NCBI RefSeq assembly: GCF_029784165.1
Contig: NC_073694.1
Location: 164,824,118 to 164,888,117, forward strand
Direction of reading: 5' to 3'
Length of the DNA: 64,000 nt
DNA from: Wyeomyia smithii
Taxonomy: Eukaryota; Arthropoda; Insecta; Diptera; Culicidae
Of the stretch, positions 13,640 to 25,588 are shown one piece after another (positions within the stretch are counted from its first letter, which is position 1; each line of letters opens with the position of its first letter). The position numbers and the translations under genes were made by a program. Below the pieces are notes generated by a model. That model had not been told where the DNA came from and searched no databases. It saw only the letters and a list, made by a program, of their open reading frames with translations.

Positions 13640-15190
13640 CCCACATACTCTAACTCGAACATAAACCTTGCGCCTTCTTTCACTATTGAATCTGTGGAGA
13701 CGCTAGAATAACTATTCGACATCGTTCTAGGTAACGACTTTAGGGGGAAATTTTGATTAAGAGCTCCATAGTAATATTCCAAAGAAATTTTTTTTTTCTA
13801 CAAATGTGCACCATTTTCCTGTAATGACAAATCAGGATGGCCCAAATTTTCGATGGAATCCAGCAGCTAACTTTTTTATCTTTGCAGATAGAGTTAGACG
13901 ATGTTCTCTAATGTTGCAGCCCCATCAATTTTGCACAACTTTGTAGAAAAAAGTTTTTCTATTTTTCTAAATTTCGAAAAAAATTACTAAATCACAAAAA
14001 GAAAATTACAGGTGTGGCCACAAAGTTCAAACAATAAAAAAAGAAAAATTATATCTAATTAAGCATTTCTGTGACTTTTAGTGCCCCTAGCCATTTCCAA
14101 AACGCTTCAAAATTGTCCATCCTCTCAAACGAACGTGAGCCGTGCGCCTCCTTTTACTGTGAAATCGGTGGAGACGCCGAATAATCTTTGCACATTATTG
14201 TTATATATTAGAGAAAATTTTGTTCTAATGGGTAGTAACATAGGATGAGAAGGTTATTTTTATGTAATAACAAATTAGGCGTCGTACACAAATTACGTGA
14301 CGCATTAAAAGGGGGAAGGGGGGTTGAGTTTGCGTTACTTATTGTGATATATGGGGTCGGGGGATGGGGGGTAGTTAAAACTGTTACGTAACTATGATTT
14401 TCCTTCAAAATCGATTTTTTTTGGGGGTTAAGCGTTACATAATTCTAGGGGGGAGTCATATTGAACGTTGCTTATCGTTACAAGGGGTAGAAGCGTTCGT
14501 AATTTGTGTACGAACGCTTCTACCCCATGTAACAAATTTCTCTATTAAATCAGAAATCCAACTTTCGTCTCGTATTCCAAAATAGGTATTTGGCTATAAT
14601 CTTTCCTTTTTTTTTCAGTTTGAGCTCTAGTACCGCACCTGTAGTTTTATCATTGAGATTTAGTAATCGTTGTCCTAGTGTGGAGGGGGTCGGGGGGTGG
14701 TCTTTTGATGCGTCTTTGGAACGTCAGAGAGCACCTAAATTCACATAAATGGTTAAATAGCTGTAATCTTTCATTTCTTTACAGTTTGAGCATTGAGGCT
14801 ACACCTGTACTTCTCTTTTTGTGATTTAGTAAAATAGCTCTAAACCGGATATTTTGAAAAATAGAAAAAAAATCTTTTTCTGCAAAGCTACGCAGAATTA
14901 ACGGTACTACAGCATTGTGCAGCATCGTTTACCTCTATTAGCAGAGATGAGAAAGTTAGATGCTGGATTCCATCGAAAATTGGGTCACTCTAATTTGTGA
15001 TTACAAGAGCGTATGCGCTTCACCATATTGCACAATTTTGTAGAAGAAAGTTTTTTTCTCAGAATATTACCATCAAGCTCCAGATTTCATTACATTTCAA
15101 CTGGTCTGCTGTCGAATGGTTAACCTAGCGTCTCCACCAATTCAACAGCGAAAGGAGGCGCACGGTTAACGTTTGCGTGAGAGGGGAATG
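13640..15190. mobile_element. long inverted-repeat element, ~450-bp arms
   Basis: Sequence at about 13640-14060 recurs inverted at about 14745-15190. Shared landmarks are gtggagacgct near the outer ends, attttcgatggaatccagca in the middle and aaatcacaaaaagagaa at the inner ends. The terminal segment around gtgcgcctcctttcactg is present a second time as a direct copy near 14097-14180. A smaller MITE occupies the centre. There are no coding regions. The same family recurs diverged at about 49430-49620. Confidence 0.7.
14277..14532. mobile_element. GC-tract MITE with cgtacacaaattacg ends
   Basis: Starts ggcgtcgtacacaaattacg and contains G-rich tracts. It ends in a hairpin with perfect 18-bp arms (14484-14501 and 14509-14526) around a 7-nt loop that carries the same aatttgtgta core. 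A related copy starts at 16245 and a piece occurs near 46530. It lies inside the spacer of the larger inverted-repeat element. Confidence 0.6.
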
Positions 15191-15301
15191 AACAGCATAT
15201 AAATACCTTAATAAAAAATTATTTAAAATAATATTCAACACAAACGAGTTGACAAATCAGTATTCACTGATCAATTTTTATCTCCAAATCGGAGACTATA
15301 A

Positions 15302-16132
15302 CACAGTGTAACAAAAATTGACTTTTATTTCTACCTTGGCTTCTATATATAATTTTTTTGTGTATTTTTATGCAAAACTAAATTTCCCAAAGTTTGAACA
15401 TATTTCAACTTAAGGGGCAACAATGGCGCCATTTTGAATTTTTGAGAAACCGGTAATTTTTTATGTTTTTTCGACGCCATTTTGTTTTAAGACCGAATAT
15501 CAAAATTCTAAGAGTTTGTCCACATATTAGCATCTTTTTATTCATCTTTTGAGAAAAAAAAAACAGATCTTAAATTGGACAAAAACTGAGCTCAAAACGG
15601 TGATTCTACGAAACCGGTTTTGATATTGTAGGGGAATCGGGACAAAATCGACATTTTGCTGACATTTTACGTGGATCAGACACCTACCATTCGAATTCTG
15701 AGACTTTTTTACTCAAAATAAGATATAATTTGACTACTACTCTAAGATATTAGCGAATTACCATTAATACTCAGAAAAAATCGATATTATTTTGCTTTGT
15801 GAAATATACTAAAACTATGCCAAAACCGGTTTCGTAGAATCACCGTTTTGAGCTCAGTTATTGTCCGATTTAAGATCTGTTATTTTTTTTTTTCAAAAGA
15901 TGGGCAAAAGGATGCTAATATGTGGACAAACTCTTAGAAATTTGATATTTGGCCTCAAAACAAAATGGCGTCGGAAAAACCACAAAAATTTCCAGTTTCT
16001 CAAAAATTCAAAATGGCGCCATTGTTGCCCCTTAAGTTGAAATATGTTTAAACTCTGGGAAATTTATTTTCGCATCAAACTTCATCAAAAAATCATACAT
16101 AGAAGCCAAGGTAAAAAAATTGTTGCATTGTG
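15302..16132. mobile_element. MITE with ~350-bp TIRs and TAA target duplication
   Basis: The ends are inverted copies: CACAGTGTAACAA on the left and the complement of TTGTTGCATTGTG on the right, flanked by TAA at 15299-15301 and 16133-16135. Arms of about 350 bp share gaaaccggttt, ggggcaacaatggcgccat and ccttggcttctat, leaving a spacer of about 150 bp. There is no coding region. A 3-bp TWA-type duplication fits the PIF/Harbinger-type or the 3-bp-TSD MITEs known in mosquitoes; the superfamily is inference. Confidence 0.8.
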
Positions 16133-16244
16133 TAATTTATCGAGTCCGACCTGTACTAAAACATCGCGGAATATCACTTCACTCTACTTGCAAGGATAGA
16201 AAAGTTAGACGCTTGATTTCATCGAAACTTTTAGCCACTCTTAG

Positions 16245-16462
16245 GCGTCGTACACAAATTACGTAACGCTAAAAACCTAGATTTCAGCCCCCTTCCCCCC
16301 CTCCCTATTTAACGATAGGTAACGTCAGATGTGACTCCCCCCACCCCTAAAATTACGTAACGCTGGACAACCTGTCTCCCTCCAAATTTTCAATTTTGAG
16401 CAAACATCACAGTTACGTAACGTGCTCAACTATAATGGAATATATATAATTTGTGTATTCTG
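16245..16462. mobile_element. GC-tract MITE, second copy
   Basis: Opens with ggcgtcgtacacaaattacg as at 14277, then C-rich tracts and three more tacgtaacg motifs. It fades at aatttgtgtatt near 16462. Non-coding and diverged. Confidence 0.6.
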
Positions 16463-16539
16463 CCGAAGAATATCATCAATCGTGTAAACCAGAAGATTTG
16501 AATCTTAATAACTTCGTCGTTAGTTTGGATCTAAACTGG

Positions 16540-17560
16540 TTGTAACTTGAAACACGAATGCTTGTGAAAGCTACATATATCTTAGAGCAAAGTAATATTT
16601 AAGTTAGCAGCCGTTCGTGCTGAATCGCGTACATGAAAAAGTTACAAGTACGACACAACATATACGATAGAATACCACCCGTGAGCCGATATTATATTCA
16701 GATTTCATCAAAATCAGATTTCTAGTTTAGAGTTTATGTATCAAAATGTAAAAATCACGAAACATCAATATGTCAGAAACTACACAACCGATTTGAACAA
16801 AATTAATTTCAAATGAACGGGCTACCTAAAAACCCTTCACTTTCGAATTTTATGAAGATTGAACTTGTGTTTCAAAAGTTATGGAAAGAAACGTGTTCTG
16901 GAGACTATTTAATCTCACTCATGTTTCTCAGAGATGGCTGGACCGATTTTCATAAAATCGGTGTCAAATGGCAGGTCTTGACGCCCCATAAGACCCCATT
17001 GAAATTTTTTGCAATCGGACATTTACTTTGCCTGTTATGTTTAAAAATGTGAAATCCAGCTATGAAAAGAAAGATATTCAGAAGACTACATAAGCTCATT
17101 CACTTTTCTCTTAGATGATTGAACCGATTTCCACAAAATAAGTGTCAAATGAAAGGTTTAGCTGCCTCATAACACCCTATTGAATTTTGCTGTAATCGGA
17201 CTGTAACTTCGTCTGTAATGTATCGAAATGTGAAAACCACAAAACTTCATTATCTTAGAAACTTCAAAACCGATTTGAACAATATTGATATCAGATGAAC
17301 GGGCTATGTAAGGGTTAACTGATGAATTATGATTGAACACTTGGTTTCAAAGTTTGGCTGCCCTTTTTATTTGATTATAATCGGACTTAGGCAACCGTTA
17401 TGTATTAAATTGTAATAACAACGAAAGTCTATTATCACAAAGATTACACGACTTATTTGAACATAACAAGTGTCATACGAACGAGTCATTTCTCAAACTT
17501 ACAAATAACAAACTTCATAACAATTTGATATGTGGTTCAAAAGTTATGGAAAGAAAAGAA
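16540..17560 (+). repeat. degenerate tandem repeat, units of ~180-210 bp
   Basis: A recurring module contains accgattt(g/t)aacaaaat, then gtgtcaaatg or agatgaacgggct, then taatcgga, then a gtgaaaacca-like string. It appears four or more times with heavy divergence. No unit is coding. It resembles an old dispersed repeat of mosquito genomes. Confidence 0.45.
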
Positions 17561-18825
17561 ACTCAAAGGCTATTTAAAACTGCTTTGATCAATATATGTG
17601 GCAACAATATAATTTAAATGTGGTATCGTCCTATTTGAACGTTCTTGGTATTGCTCGTGATTAAATTGTTCGAAATTAAGAGTCATTGCTTTTATTTCGC
17701 TATTTCTTAAGCACTAACATTACGTCAAATTTTCAATTTTATACTTCAACTACAACATCAATATTTCAGAACCCAAAGAGTGAAAATACCTTTATTTGAT
17801 TTAAGCATTTATGTAAATTAATTTTTACAAATAATAAGTTTGAATTAGAAAGGCTGCGTCTGACCGCTAGGTGGATTAATTTAGGTTTTTAAAATAAATG
17901 TATACTTCTTGGAAATGCTGCAAAAAGTAATGCTCGGGATTGATTTCATTATTTTTTTCACAAAACCTACTGACCTCTCTTTGCTATTACAGGAAGAATT
18001 CGATTATCCGAAGCATTGAATTTTTGTTCCACTCTTGATAATCGAATCACAAAAAATAATAATCAATTTTGCGATCAACGAACATAAAATGAAAATTTTG
18101 TTTTTTTTTTTTTGCTTGTATTGGCAAAGCCAAAAGTTATTTCTGAGGAGAACAAGGATAAATCTGACGTTTTTATCAGAGACATGAATGGGTTTTCTCG
18201 TTCAACTCGAGTTCAAGCGACGAACCCGGTGAGCAATTACTATCATGTAAGTTGACGCGTTTTGGCAATGGTTAGGGACACCAAAATTCACAAAAAATGG
18301 TTTAAAACTACAATTTTTCTAGCGCAGCCATTTCGAGCACTAGGGCAGCACTTCTTTTAGCTTCTGTCGACCAGTGCACAATGGTACAGAGAGGCTCTTC
18401 AGGCGGACATGAGCATTTCGATGTGATTTTGTTGTTTCAGAGCCATAGTTTATTCGAATAAGTTGTTTTCATCGTTATCCTTCATTTAGGTGCAATGAAA
18501 AAATTAGGGTGGTTCTGAAATCAGCGAAAAAAAATTCTTTTTATATGCAGAAACAATTGCATACATTCTTCTGCAAAATTGTAGATCAACTAATTTCATG
18601 CAACTTTATTAAAAAAAAATTTTTATGAGCTATTGAATCGACCGATTCAGAGCAATTTTTCGTAACTGGGTTATGGTGGGTAACAAAAAAAACAGTGTTT
18701 TTACTCTATTCCTAAGGTTCAAATTTAATAACAAAGTTGTCTTCGTAGTACTCTGCAATCTTGAAAAGACGCAACTATTGACGCTAAAAACATTGTCGAT
18801 ATGTTGAACAGAAGAAGAGTGAACA
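17561..18825. other. non-coding, no supported gene
   Basis: AT-rich with poly-T runs near 18100. Diverged repeat-like sentences are present (tgcaaaattgtagatcaac). No feature ends could be set. Confidence 0.4.
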
Positions 18826-19790
18826 TTTAACATTTATTTACTTAGCATCATCGGACAACAGGGTCTACATGAAAATAAAACTTCAAAACTAACAAATTAA
18901 AAAGAACTTCGGCTACGCAATCGACATTTAAACGTTTCACAGCTAATATTGAAGTCGAACAAATGGAATACGGAATTAAAAATTTTACACATGGCAGTAA
19001 TTGGTTCGTTTTGACCATATGCAGTCAGATGAAAAGGAATTCTGAGAAGGTCAGTTGTACGGAGAATTCTGGAGGACGCGTTAACATTGATATTGGCTAG
19101 AATCCATGGCGCATCTATTGATCCACAAAGCACCTTTCCAACAAATACAGCACGCATGTCATCTCTTCTTTCCTCTAATGTGTCCATATCCAGCAACCTG
19201 CACCTATCTATATATGGAGGAAGCTCCACAGAATCTGTCCAAGGGAGACCTCGAAGTGCATATCTGATGAACCTTCTCTGTACCGATTCGATTCGTGCAG
19301 TCCAGAGCCCAGTATAAGGACTCCAAACAACTGCCGCTGTTTCATGGACAGAGCGTACAAGCGTATAGTACAATGCTCGTTGGTAGTACGGAGCACGGAA
19401 CTCATTAGCAATTTTCATTATAAATCCCAGGTTCTTGCTTGCTTTGGAAATGATACTGCTGTAATGATCGTGGAATCTGAGTTCGGTATCCAGCAGAACG
19501 CCGAGATCTTTTAAACCGTAACTCGCTCAATATCCTGACCGTAGTTGTATTAGAGTAGTGTATTCGATAGGGGTTTTTCTTCGGCTGAAGCTGATTACGG
19601 AGCACTTGGCAACACTGATACTGAGACGGTTACAAACACACCATTTATGGAATATATATCAATCAATTTTTGTAACTCAATACAATCAGTAACAGAGTAA
19701 ACTACGAAATAGATTTTTAGGTCATCAGCGTACACGATTCTGCATCCTGGAGGCAGTGCCAAGAAGAGAGTGAAGAGGTATTAACGTCAA
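18826..19790 (-). pseudogene. non-LTR reverse transcriptase, 3' fragment
   Basis: On the minus strand the fragment opens about 19790 within RT motif sequence (YADDLKIYF, the catalytic Asp pair) and continues through the thumb and C-terminal region to a stop at 18897. The last 173 codons are open and include SLVRS-like (TLVRSVHETAAVVWSP) and TLEERRDD motifs. At least two frame changes lie between 19420 and 19720. The 5' part is missing. A short 3' tail carries aagtaaataaatg near 18830. The 45.65-46.2 kb and 63.1-64.0 kb segments are the same lineage. The clade (CR1, Jockey or L1-like) is not resolved from these motifs. Confidence 0.8.
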
Positions 19791-20395
19791 AATTCCAGAT
19801 AATCGACGCCGACCTGTATACGTCTTTATTTTTTCACTTGGTTGACAAAAACGTTATATATATTAGTATTATTTTGTAATTTTCATCAATTTATCGTTTG
19901 AGTTTTTGACTATTTTAGTTTTTTACCTCTGAGTAATGCAAAAGAAAAATACGTTTTTATTTTATTTTACAAATTGTAATTTTTTATTTGGTTTTAATTT
20001 CGCACTAATTTCTTATGAACTAAAGATGTCTTTTTGTGCTGTTGGTAATCTTTTGCATCACCAATAATTTTTAAAAAGGGTTCATGTAAATAGGTTATAG
20101 CTAATTACAGAAAAATTGTAATGCCGAAACGGTTTGTTCGATCGGTGAAACGTCTTCAGCAACGTTGCATATGGCTATTTTGTCTCTCGGAAAGTAATAT
20201 GCATTTTCATTCAAAAAAAAAAATTAAAAAACGCATAAAAATCGCTCAAAAAGATTCCAGTGTAATCAAATACACTTACATTTAAGTTTTAAAAATATTT
20301 TTCTTTATTGAAAAACATATTTTTTCATGGTGTATATTTTTATCTTACAGACTAGATTATTATCTAAAACTTTGCCGAAGACATCACACGGTTTT

Positions 20396-23285
20396 ACCTT
20401 TTGACCGTTTTACATTTTAATATTTTAATCTTTTAATCTTCTTATTATTTATTTCTTACCTCTCAATTGTTCTTTTAACCTTTTTTACTTTTTTACTTCT
20501 TAATTTGCTTTTTTACCTGTTAAACTTTTTACATTATTATCTTCCTTCCATTTTACCTTTTTACCTCTTATTTTTTTTACCTTTTTACCTTTTCACCTAT
20601 TTACCTTTTTACCTTTTTACCTTTTCACCTTTTCACCTATTTACCTTTTTACCTTTTTACCTTGTTACCTTTTTACTATTTTACCTTTTTACCTTTTTAC
20701 ATTTTTACCTTCTTACCTTCTTACCTTTTTACCTTTTTACCTTTTTACCTTTTTACCTTTTTACCTTTTTACCTTTCAACCTTTTTTCCTTTTACCCTAT
20801 TCACATTTTTACATTTTTACCTTTTTAGCTTTTTACCTGTTTTCCTTTTTACGTTTTTACATTTTTACCTTTTTACCTTTTTACCTTTTTACCTCTTTAC
20901 CTTTTTACCTTTTTACCTTTTTACCTTTTTACCTTTTTACCTTTTTACCTTTTTACCTTTTTACCTTTTTACCTTTTTACCTTTTTACCTTTTTACCTTT
21001 TTACCTTTTCACCTTTTTACCTTTTTACCTTTTTACCTTTTTACCTTTTTACCTTTTTACCTTTTTACCTTTTTACCTTTTTACCTTTTTACCTTTTTAC
21101 CTTTTTACCTTTTTACCTTTTTACCTTTTTACCTTTTTACCTTTTTACCTTTTTACCTTTTTACCTTTTTACCTTTTTACCTTTTTACCTTTTTACCTTT
21201 TTACCTTTTCACCTATTTTACCTTCTTCTACCTTTTACTTTCTTTTACCATTCTACCTCCTTTAACCGTTTTACCTTCTTTTACCTTTTAACTCCTTTTT
21301 ACCGTCTTTTATCTTTTTACTTTTTTTTATTTTTTAACCTTCTTTTACCCTTTCTACCTTCTGTTAGTGATTTGCTTTATATTACCGTTTTACCTTGTTT
21401 AGCTGTTAACTTCTTTTATCATTTTACCTTCTTCCACCTTCTACTTACTTTTACAATTTTACCTTTTTATACCTTTTCACTTTCTGTTCCTATTTTACCG
21501 TCGTTTTACCATCTTTTACCTTTCACCTTTTTACTTTCTTTTACTTTTTTACCTTCTTTTACCATTTCTACCTCCTGTTAGCTTTTGCTTGATTTTACCT
21601 TCTAGCTTCTTTCACCTTTTTGCCTTTTAACCATTTTACCTTCGTTGGCCTCTTTACCTTTCTACTTTTTTACCTTCCTTCACCTTTCCATCTTCATACA
21701 CCACTCTATTTTTTACCTTCTACTGCATTTTTGACTTATTTCACAATTTTACCTTCTTTTTGACTTCTTTTGCGCCATATACCTTTCCCTTTACCTTTTG
21801 CTTTCTTTAAACCATTCACCTTCTACATAACAATATCGCACGCTAGCCTGGGGGCTAATGCGGTCTCGATCAACTAGATTAGTTGAGAGAATTTGTTATC
21901 GATATTGTTTTCGGCACATTTTGCATGTTGTAGGATAAGAACAACGATACACCGTGCCCCAGTGCTAAGTCGCGAAAATTTCCAGCTCGAAAAGTTCCTC
22001 GACCTGATCGGGAATCGAACCCGATATCACAACCGTGTGGGAGAGCTAGCCGACCGACTTCGCTAACCACAGAAACACGGGGACCACTAACTTTCATTTA
22101 CAATTTACCCTATTTTGTCTATTTACCTTCTTCTACTTTTCTAGCTTTTTTATACCTAATTCTTTTTTGATTTCTTTTACGCGTTTTACCTTTTCTTTTA
22201 CCTTTTCACCTTCTTTTACGTTTTACCTTCTTTTCCATTTTCACCTTCTTCTACCTGTTTATCTTCATAAGTTTTCATTCACTCTGTAACCTTTTTATTT
22301 TATTTTACCATTTTACCTTTTCCCGCTTTTTATCTTCTTATTCGTTCTACCTACTTTTACGCTTTTACCTTTTTTACTTGTTACCTCCTTTTATCTTTTA
22401 CCTTATTTTATCTTTTACCTTATTTTACCATTTTTGCGCTTTTTTACCTTCTCTTATTTTTTTACCTTCTTACCGTTCTACCTTCTTTTCACTTAAAAAT
22501 TTTTTAATTTTCTCTTTTTTTTTCCTTTTTCTCTTTTTTATGTTTTTACCTTCTTTTAAAATTTTACTTTTTTTTTACCTTCTACTTTTCTTACATTCTC
22601 TTACCATTTCACATTCTTTCACCTTCTCTTACCTCTTTACCCGCTTTTACCTTTTTACCTCCTATTACCTTTTTACCTTACGTTACTTTTTGTCCTTCTT
22701 TTATCTTTTCACCTTCTTTTACCTTTTTAACTTCTCTTTCCTCATTACCTTCTTTTGCCATTTTATTTATTTACTCTTAAGTTTGAAACCTTTTACAGTT
22801 TTCCTTCCTTATATTAATACTCCTCACCTTTTTATCATTTTCACCTTTTTTTACCCTTTTAACTTTTTTTACCTTTCTGCCCTTATTTAATTTTATCTTC
22901 ATCTTTTTTTAATTTTTACCTGTTTACCTCTTCATTTTATTACCATTTTATCTCTTTACCTTTTTAACTTTTTACCTTTTGACCTTTTCACAGTTTTGGC
23001 TACTTCACCTTTTTACTTTTTTATTTTTTTTACCTTGTTACCTTCTTCTCCTTTTTACTTTCTTTCTTATCTTCTACGTTTTTAGCTTTTTACCTTCTCA
23101 TCTTTTTACATTTTTACATTTTTATTTTTTAATCTTTTTACCTTTATATCTTCTTACCTCTTTTGCCTTTTTAACTTTAAACTTTCATGTCGTTTTACTT
23201 TTTCAAAGGTTTCCTATTTACCTTCTTAGCTTCTTACTCTCTCCTTTTTGCATTTTTCTTGTCATAGTGCTTTTTTGGTGTTTAA
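20396..23285. repeat. octamer array (TTTTTACC)n, 2.9 kb
   Basis: An 8-bp unit TTTTTACC is repeated, nearly perfectly from 20840 to 21215 and increasingly degenerate on both sides. The degenerate part extends far to the right. G is almost absent from the plus strand. A SINE interrupts it at 21829-22087. The frame through the pure core encodes a Phe-Leu-Pro-Tyr repeat with an 8-residue period, an artefact of 24 nt. Confidence 0.93.
21829..22087 (-). mobile_element. tRNA-derived SINE (copy 2) inside the octamer array
   Basis: Reverse-strand copy of the SINE at 11352-11612 with the same head (gtggtccccgtg), B-box (gggttcgattcccgatc) and end (gcgtgcgatattgtt). It interrupts the octamer array, so it inserted after the array or its precursor existed. 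Confidence 0.87.
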
Positions 23286-23539
23286 AAAAAATTTTACAGC
23301 CAAAACGGTTTGTTTGATAGGCAAAGTGTCATTGGCAAAATTGTAGATAACAATTTCATCCTTCAAAAATAAATATTAATGATTTCTCCATAATCGGACT
23401 TTCGCATTGTCCAGGTTTCCATTAAATAATCAGATTTCTAAAAAATGAGCTTTTTAGATAATTAATTTTCAATTTTTCCTTTATCTTTTCTCGAAAAAAA
23501 TTTTTTTTTTCAGAATGTATATTTTTTTCGAGCAAGATC

Positions 23540-24460
23540 GCGTCCAATGACCTATGATCGAATATCGACCATTTTTGGTTTTAATGAAACTTTGCACACG
23601 GCTTAGCAAACTTTTCACAGATGGAGAGATTTTTTATACCCATGAGTTGCGTACTTTACAAACAGTTATTATTAAGTAGGTAAGTAGGTAGTGTTGCACG
23701 ACAAACATATTTTTTATAAAACATTCGGCAAGGGGGAAGGTGTAGGTAGGCTAAGGTACAGCGTTTGAGTTATTTATCCAATCGTTTTGATATCAAAGAA
23801 TGAATTGTATATTTTTGATAAAGCATTCCAATGAACGTATGGTTTTTGCTGGAGAACCACGGACAAATTAAGAAAAACGTGTATTTTCCGAAATATTAAT
23901 AATTTTTCGAGCTTAAATTAGAAATAACTCGAAAACCGATGCCTTTAGGATGTTAACTACCAAGAGCTTTTTGATTCAAAATGACTCTCTGCATCTTTGA
24001 AAATCATCAGAATAAAAATATTTTGAAAAATGTTCGAATTAGAATTTTTATAAAAAAATAATCTACCATAAAAAAATTATTTTCATTTCTCCTTCCTGAC
24101 CTTTCTTTTAAAGTTGCGTATTCACGTCAAGTTTCTTATAAAAAAAAATAAAAAAAAATTCAACTCTTTTTTTTTAAATTTTTTTTTTGTACAGTGTATA
24201 TTTTTTTTATGATCCATTTTTAATTCCCTACAACTCATTCTCAGACAGTTTTTCTATACAGCCAACCATTTCTGGGCTACAATGCTTCGAATAAAACCTA
24301 TGCCAAAAGGCTTACGCCCTTCTAGAATGTAACTCATGGGTGTAAAAATCTCTCCATCTGTGAAAAATGCTCAGTTTGCTAAGCTAAATACGTGTGCAAA
24401 GTTTCATTCAAATCTAAAATGGTCGAAAATTTCGCGTATTTCCAGGTCATTTGAAATGAT
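23540..24460. mobile_element. foldback element, ~140-bp arms, ~0.9 kb
   Basis: The left arm (23540-23680) includes cacagatggagagatttttta and acccatgagttgc. It is repeated inverted at 24320-24460 (gcaactcatggg counterpart, aatctctccatctgtga). The 640-bp spacer is AT-rich and non-coding. Target duplication not found. Confidence 0.65.
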
Positions 24461-24509
24461 TTTGCTCTATTATCTGCAACTTTGCCGAAGACACAGATTA
24501 AACAAACCC

Positions 24510-24890
24510 ACGGTGTTCCAAATACCGTTATTATAAAATAAAATACGCCATCGAAACTGTTAATGTCAGTTGGTTTGTATTACTGCCCTGCACTTCTGAA
24601 CCAAATTTGAAAATCATCGTTAGAATAATTTTTGAGTTACACCCTATTAAAGTTTTAGGGAGGATTTTTCATACAAATATACTCAAACAACCCTTTCAAA
24701 ACGAACATAAATCATAGTAGGTATTGTTTCGCAGGCAACATATGCCCATTGACGGCCTTTCTGGAAGGTTTGAGCTGTATTTGGACCACCAGAAAATTGT
24801 TCGGATTAAATAACTCCGGGTAAAATGCAAAAATTGTCATTTCACCCGGGGCCTTACCGAAAAACATTATTTGACACCTAAGCAATTCTC
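24510..24890 (+). repeat. dispersed repeat, left inverted copy
   Basis: About 380 bp from ggtgttccaaataccgtt to aaaaacattatttgacacct. It is matched in inverted orientation by 35085 down to 34851 and, after the RTE insertion, by 31500 down to about 31425. Landmarks shared: aaccaaatttgaaaatcatcgtt and aaaacgaacataaatcatag. Non-coding. Confidence 0.75.
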
Positions 24891-25436
24891 GCTGAAACCA
24901 CTAGGTGCACAAGGTCTTTTCATTTATGTTTAGTTATTAGACAAGATGAATGGAGCACTTACAATAAAGTAACACACAAATCCTTTCAACATTGGAATGT
25001 ATATGTAATAACTAGAACTCAATTGAACCTTTTTAGGTCTATCAAGTACATAATATGAGCAATTTGTACAAGTTGAAACCTCATTTTTTATCTTTTCTAT
25101 GATATTCGAGGTTTGAGGCAACCAACTTATGACTGCTGATTTTTTGCAAATTTTGGAAACGGGTCTTTGAGGCATCATTTACCACCAAAACTAAAAAAAA
25201 ATGAATTGTGCCAATCATTAATTCAACTAAGGATAAACAGGGTGCTGTTTCACGATAACATGGGAGCGATAAAAACCATTCATCATTCCGTCCCGAACGC
25301 TCGGCAATAACGGACGCATTAAGTGGTTGTCTCGCTATAAAACCGATATTGTGTGGAAAAAATCGAAAAAGGCATTGCTTACCCGGTCGCGTTTCAAAGA
25401 GTGCGAAGTGCGGTGTGAAGATAAGCTGATAATCCG
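24891..25436. other. non-coding flank left of the I-type element
   Basis: No supported gene. The minus-strand open frames here have no recognised motif. The true 5' end of the adjoining retrotransposon may lie anywhere in this stretch. Confidence 0.4.
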
Positions 25437-25588
25437 CAGTGAAGGTCATCCTGCTATTGTGCTTTAGTGGTGTCGCTGCGCAGCTGCCCGTTCCAGCACC
25501 GAAAGACTCGGTGATTGTTTTTTGAAGACAACAAAGAAGAAGAGGTACGTGTTTCTTTGCCAGGTACTGTTGCGCTAGTTTGAGCGCA

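Noticed and set aside
20840..21215. Regular short repeats as a possible CRISPR array or telomere
   Set aside because: There are no spacers, the unit is 8 bp, and it is neither TTAGG-like nor terminal; no cas-like genes occur.
20505..23317. Frames encoding Phe-Leu-Pro-Tyr repeats, apparently membrane proteins
   Set aside because: Caused by the TTTTTACC octamer read in three-unit periods; hydrophobicity is an artefact of T-richness.
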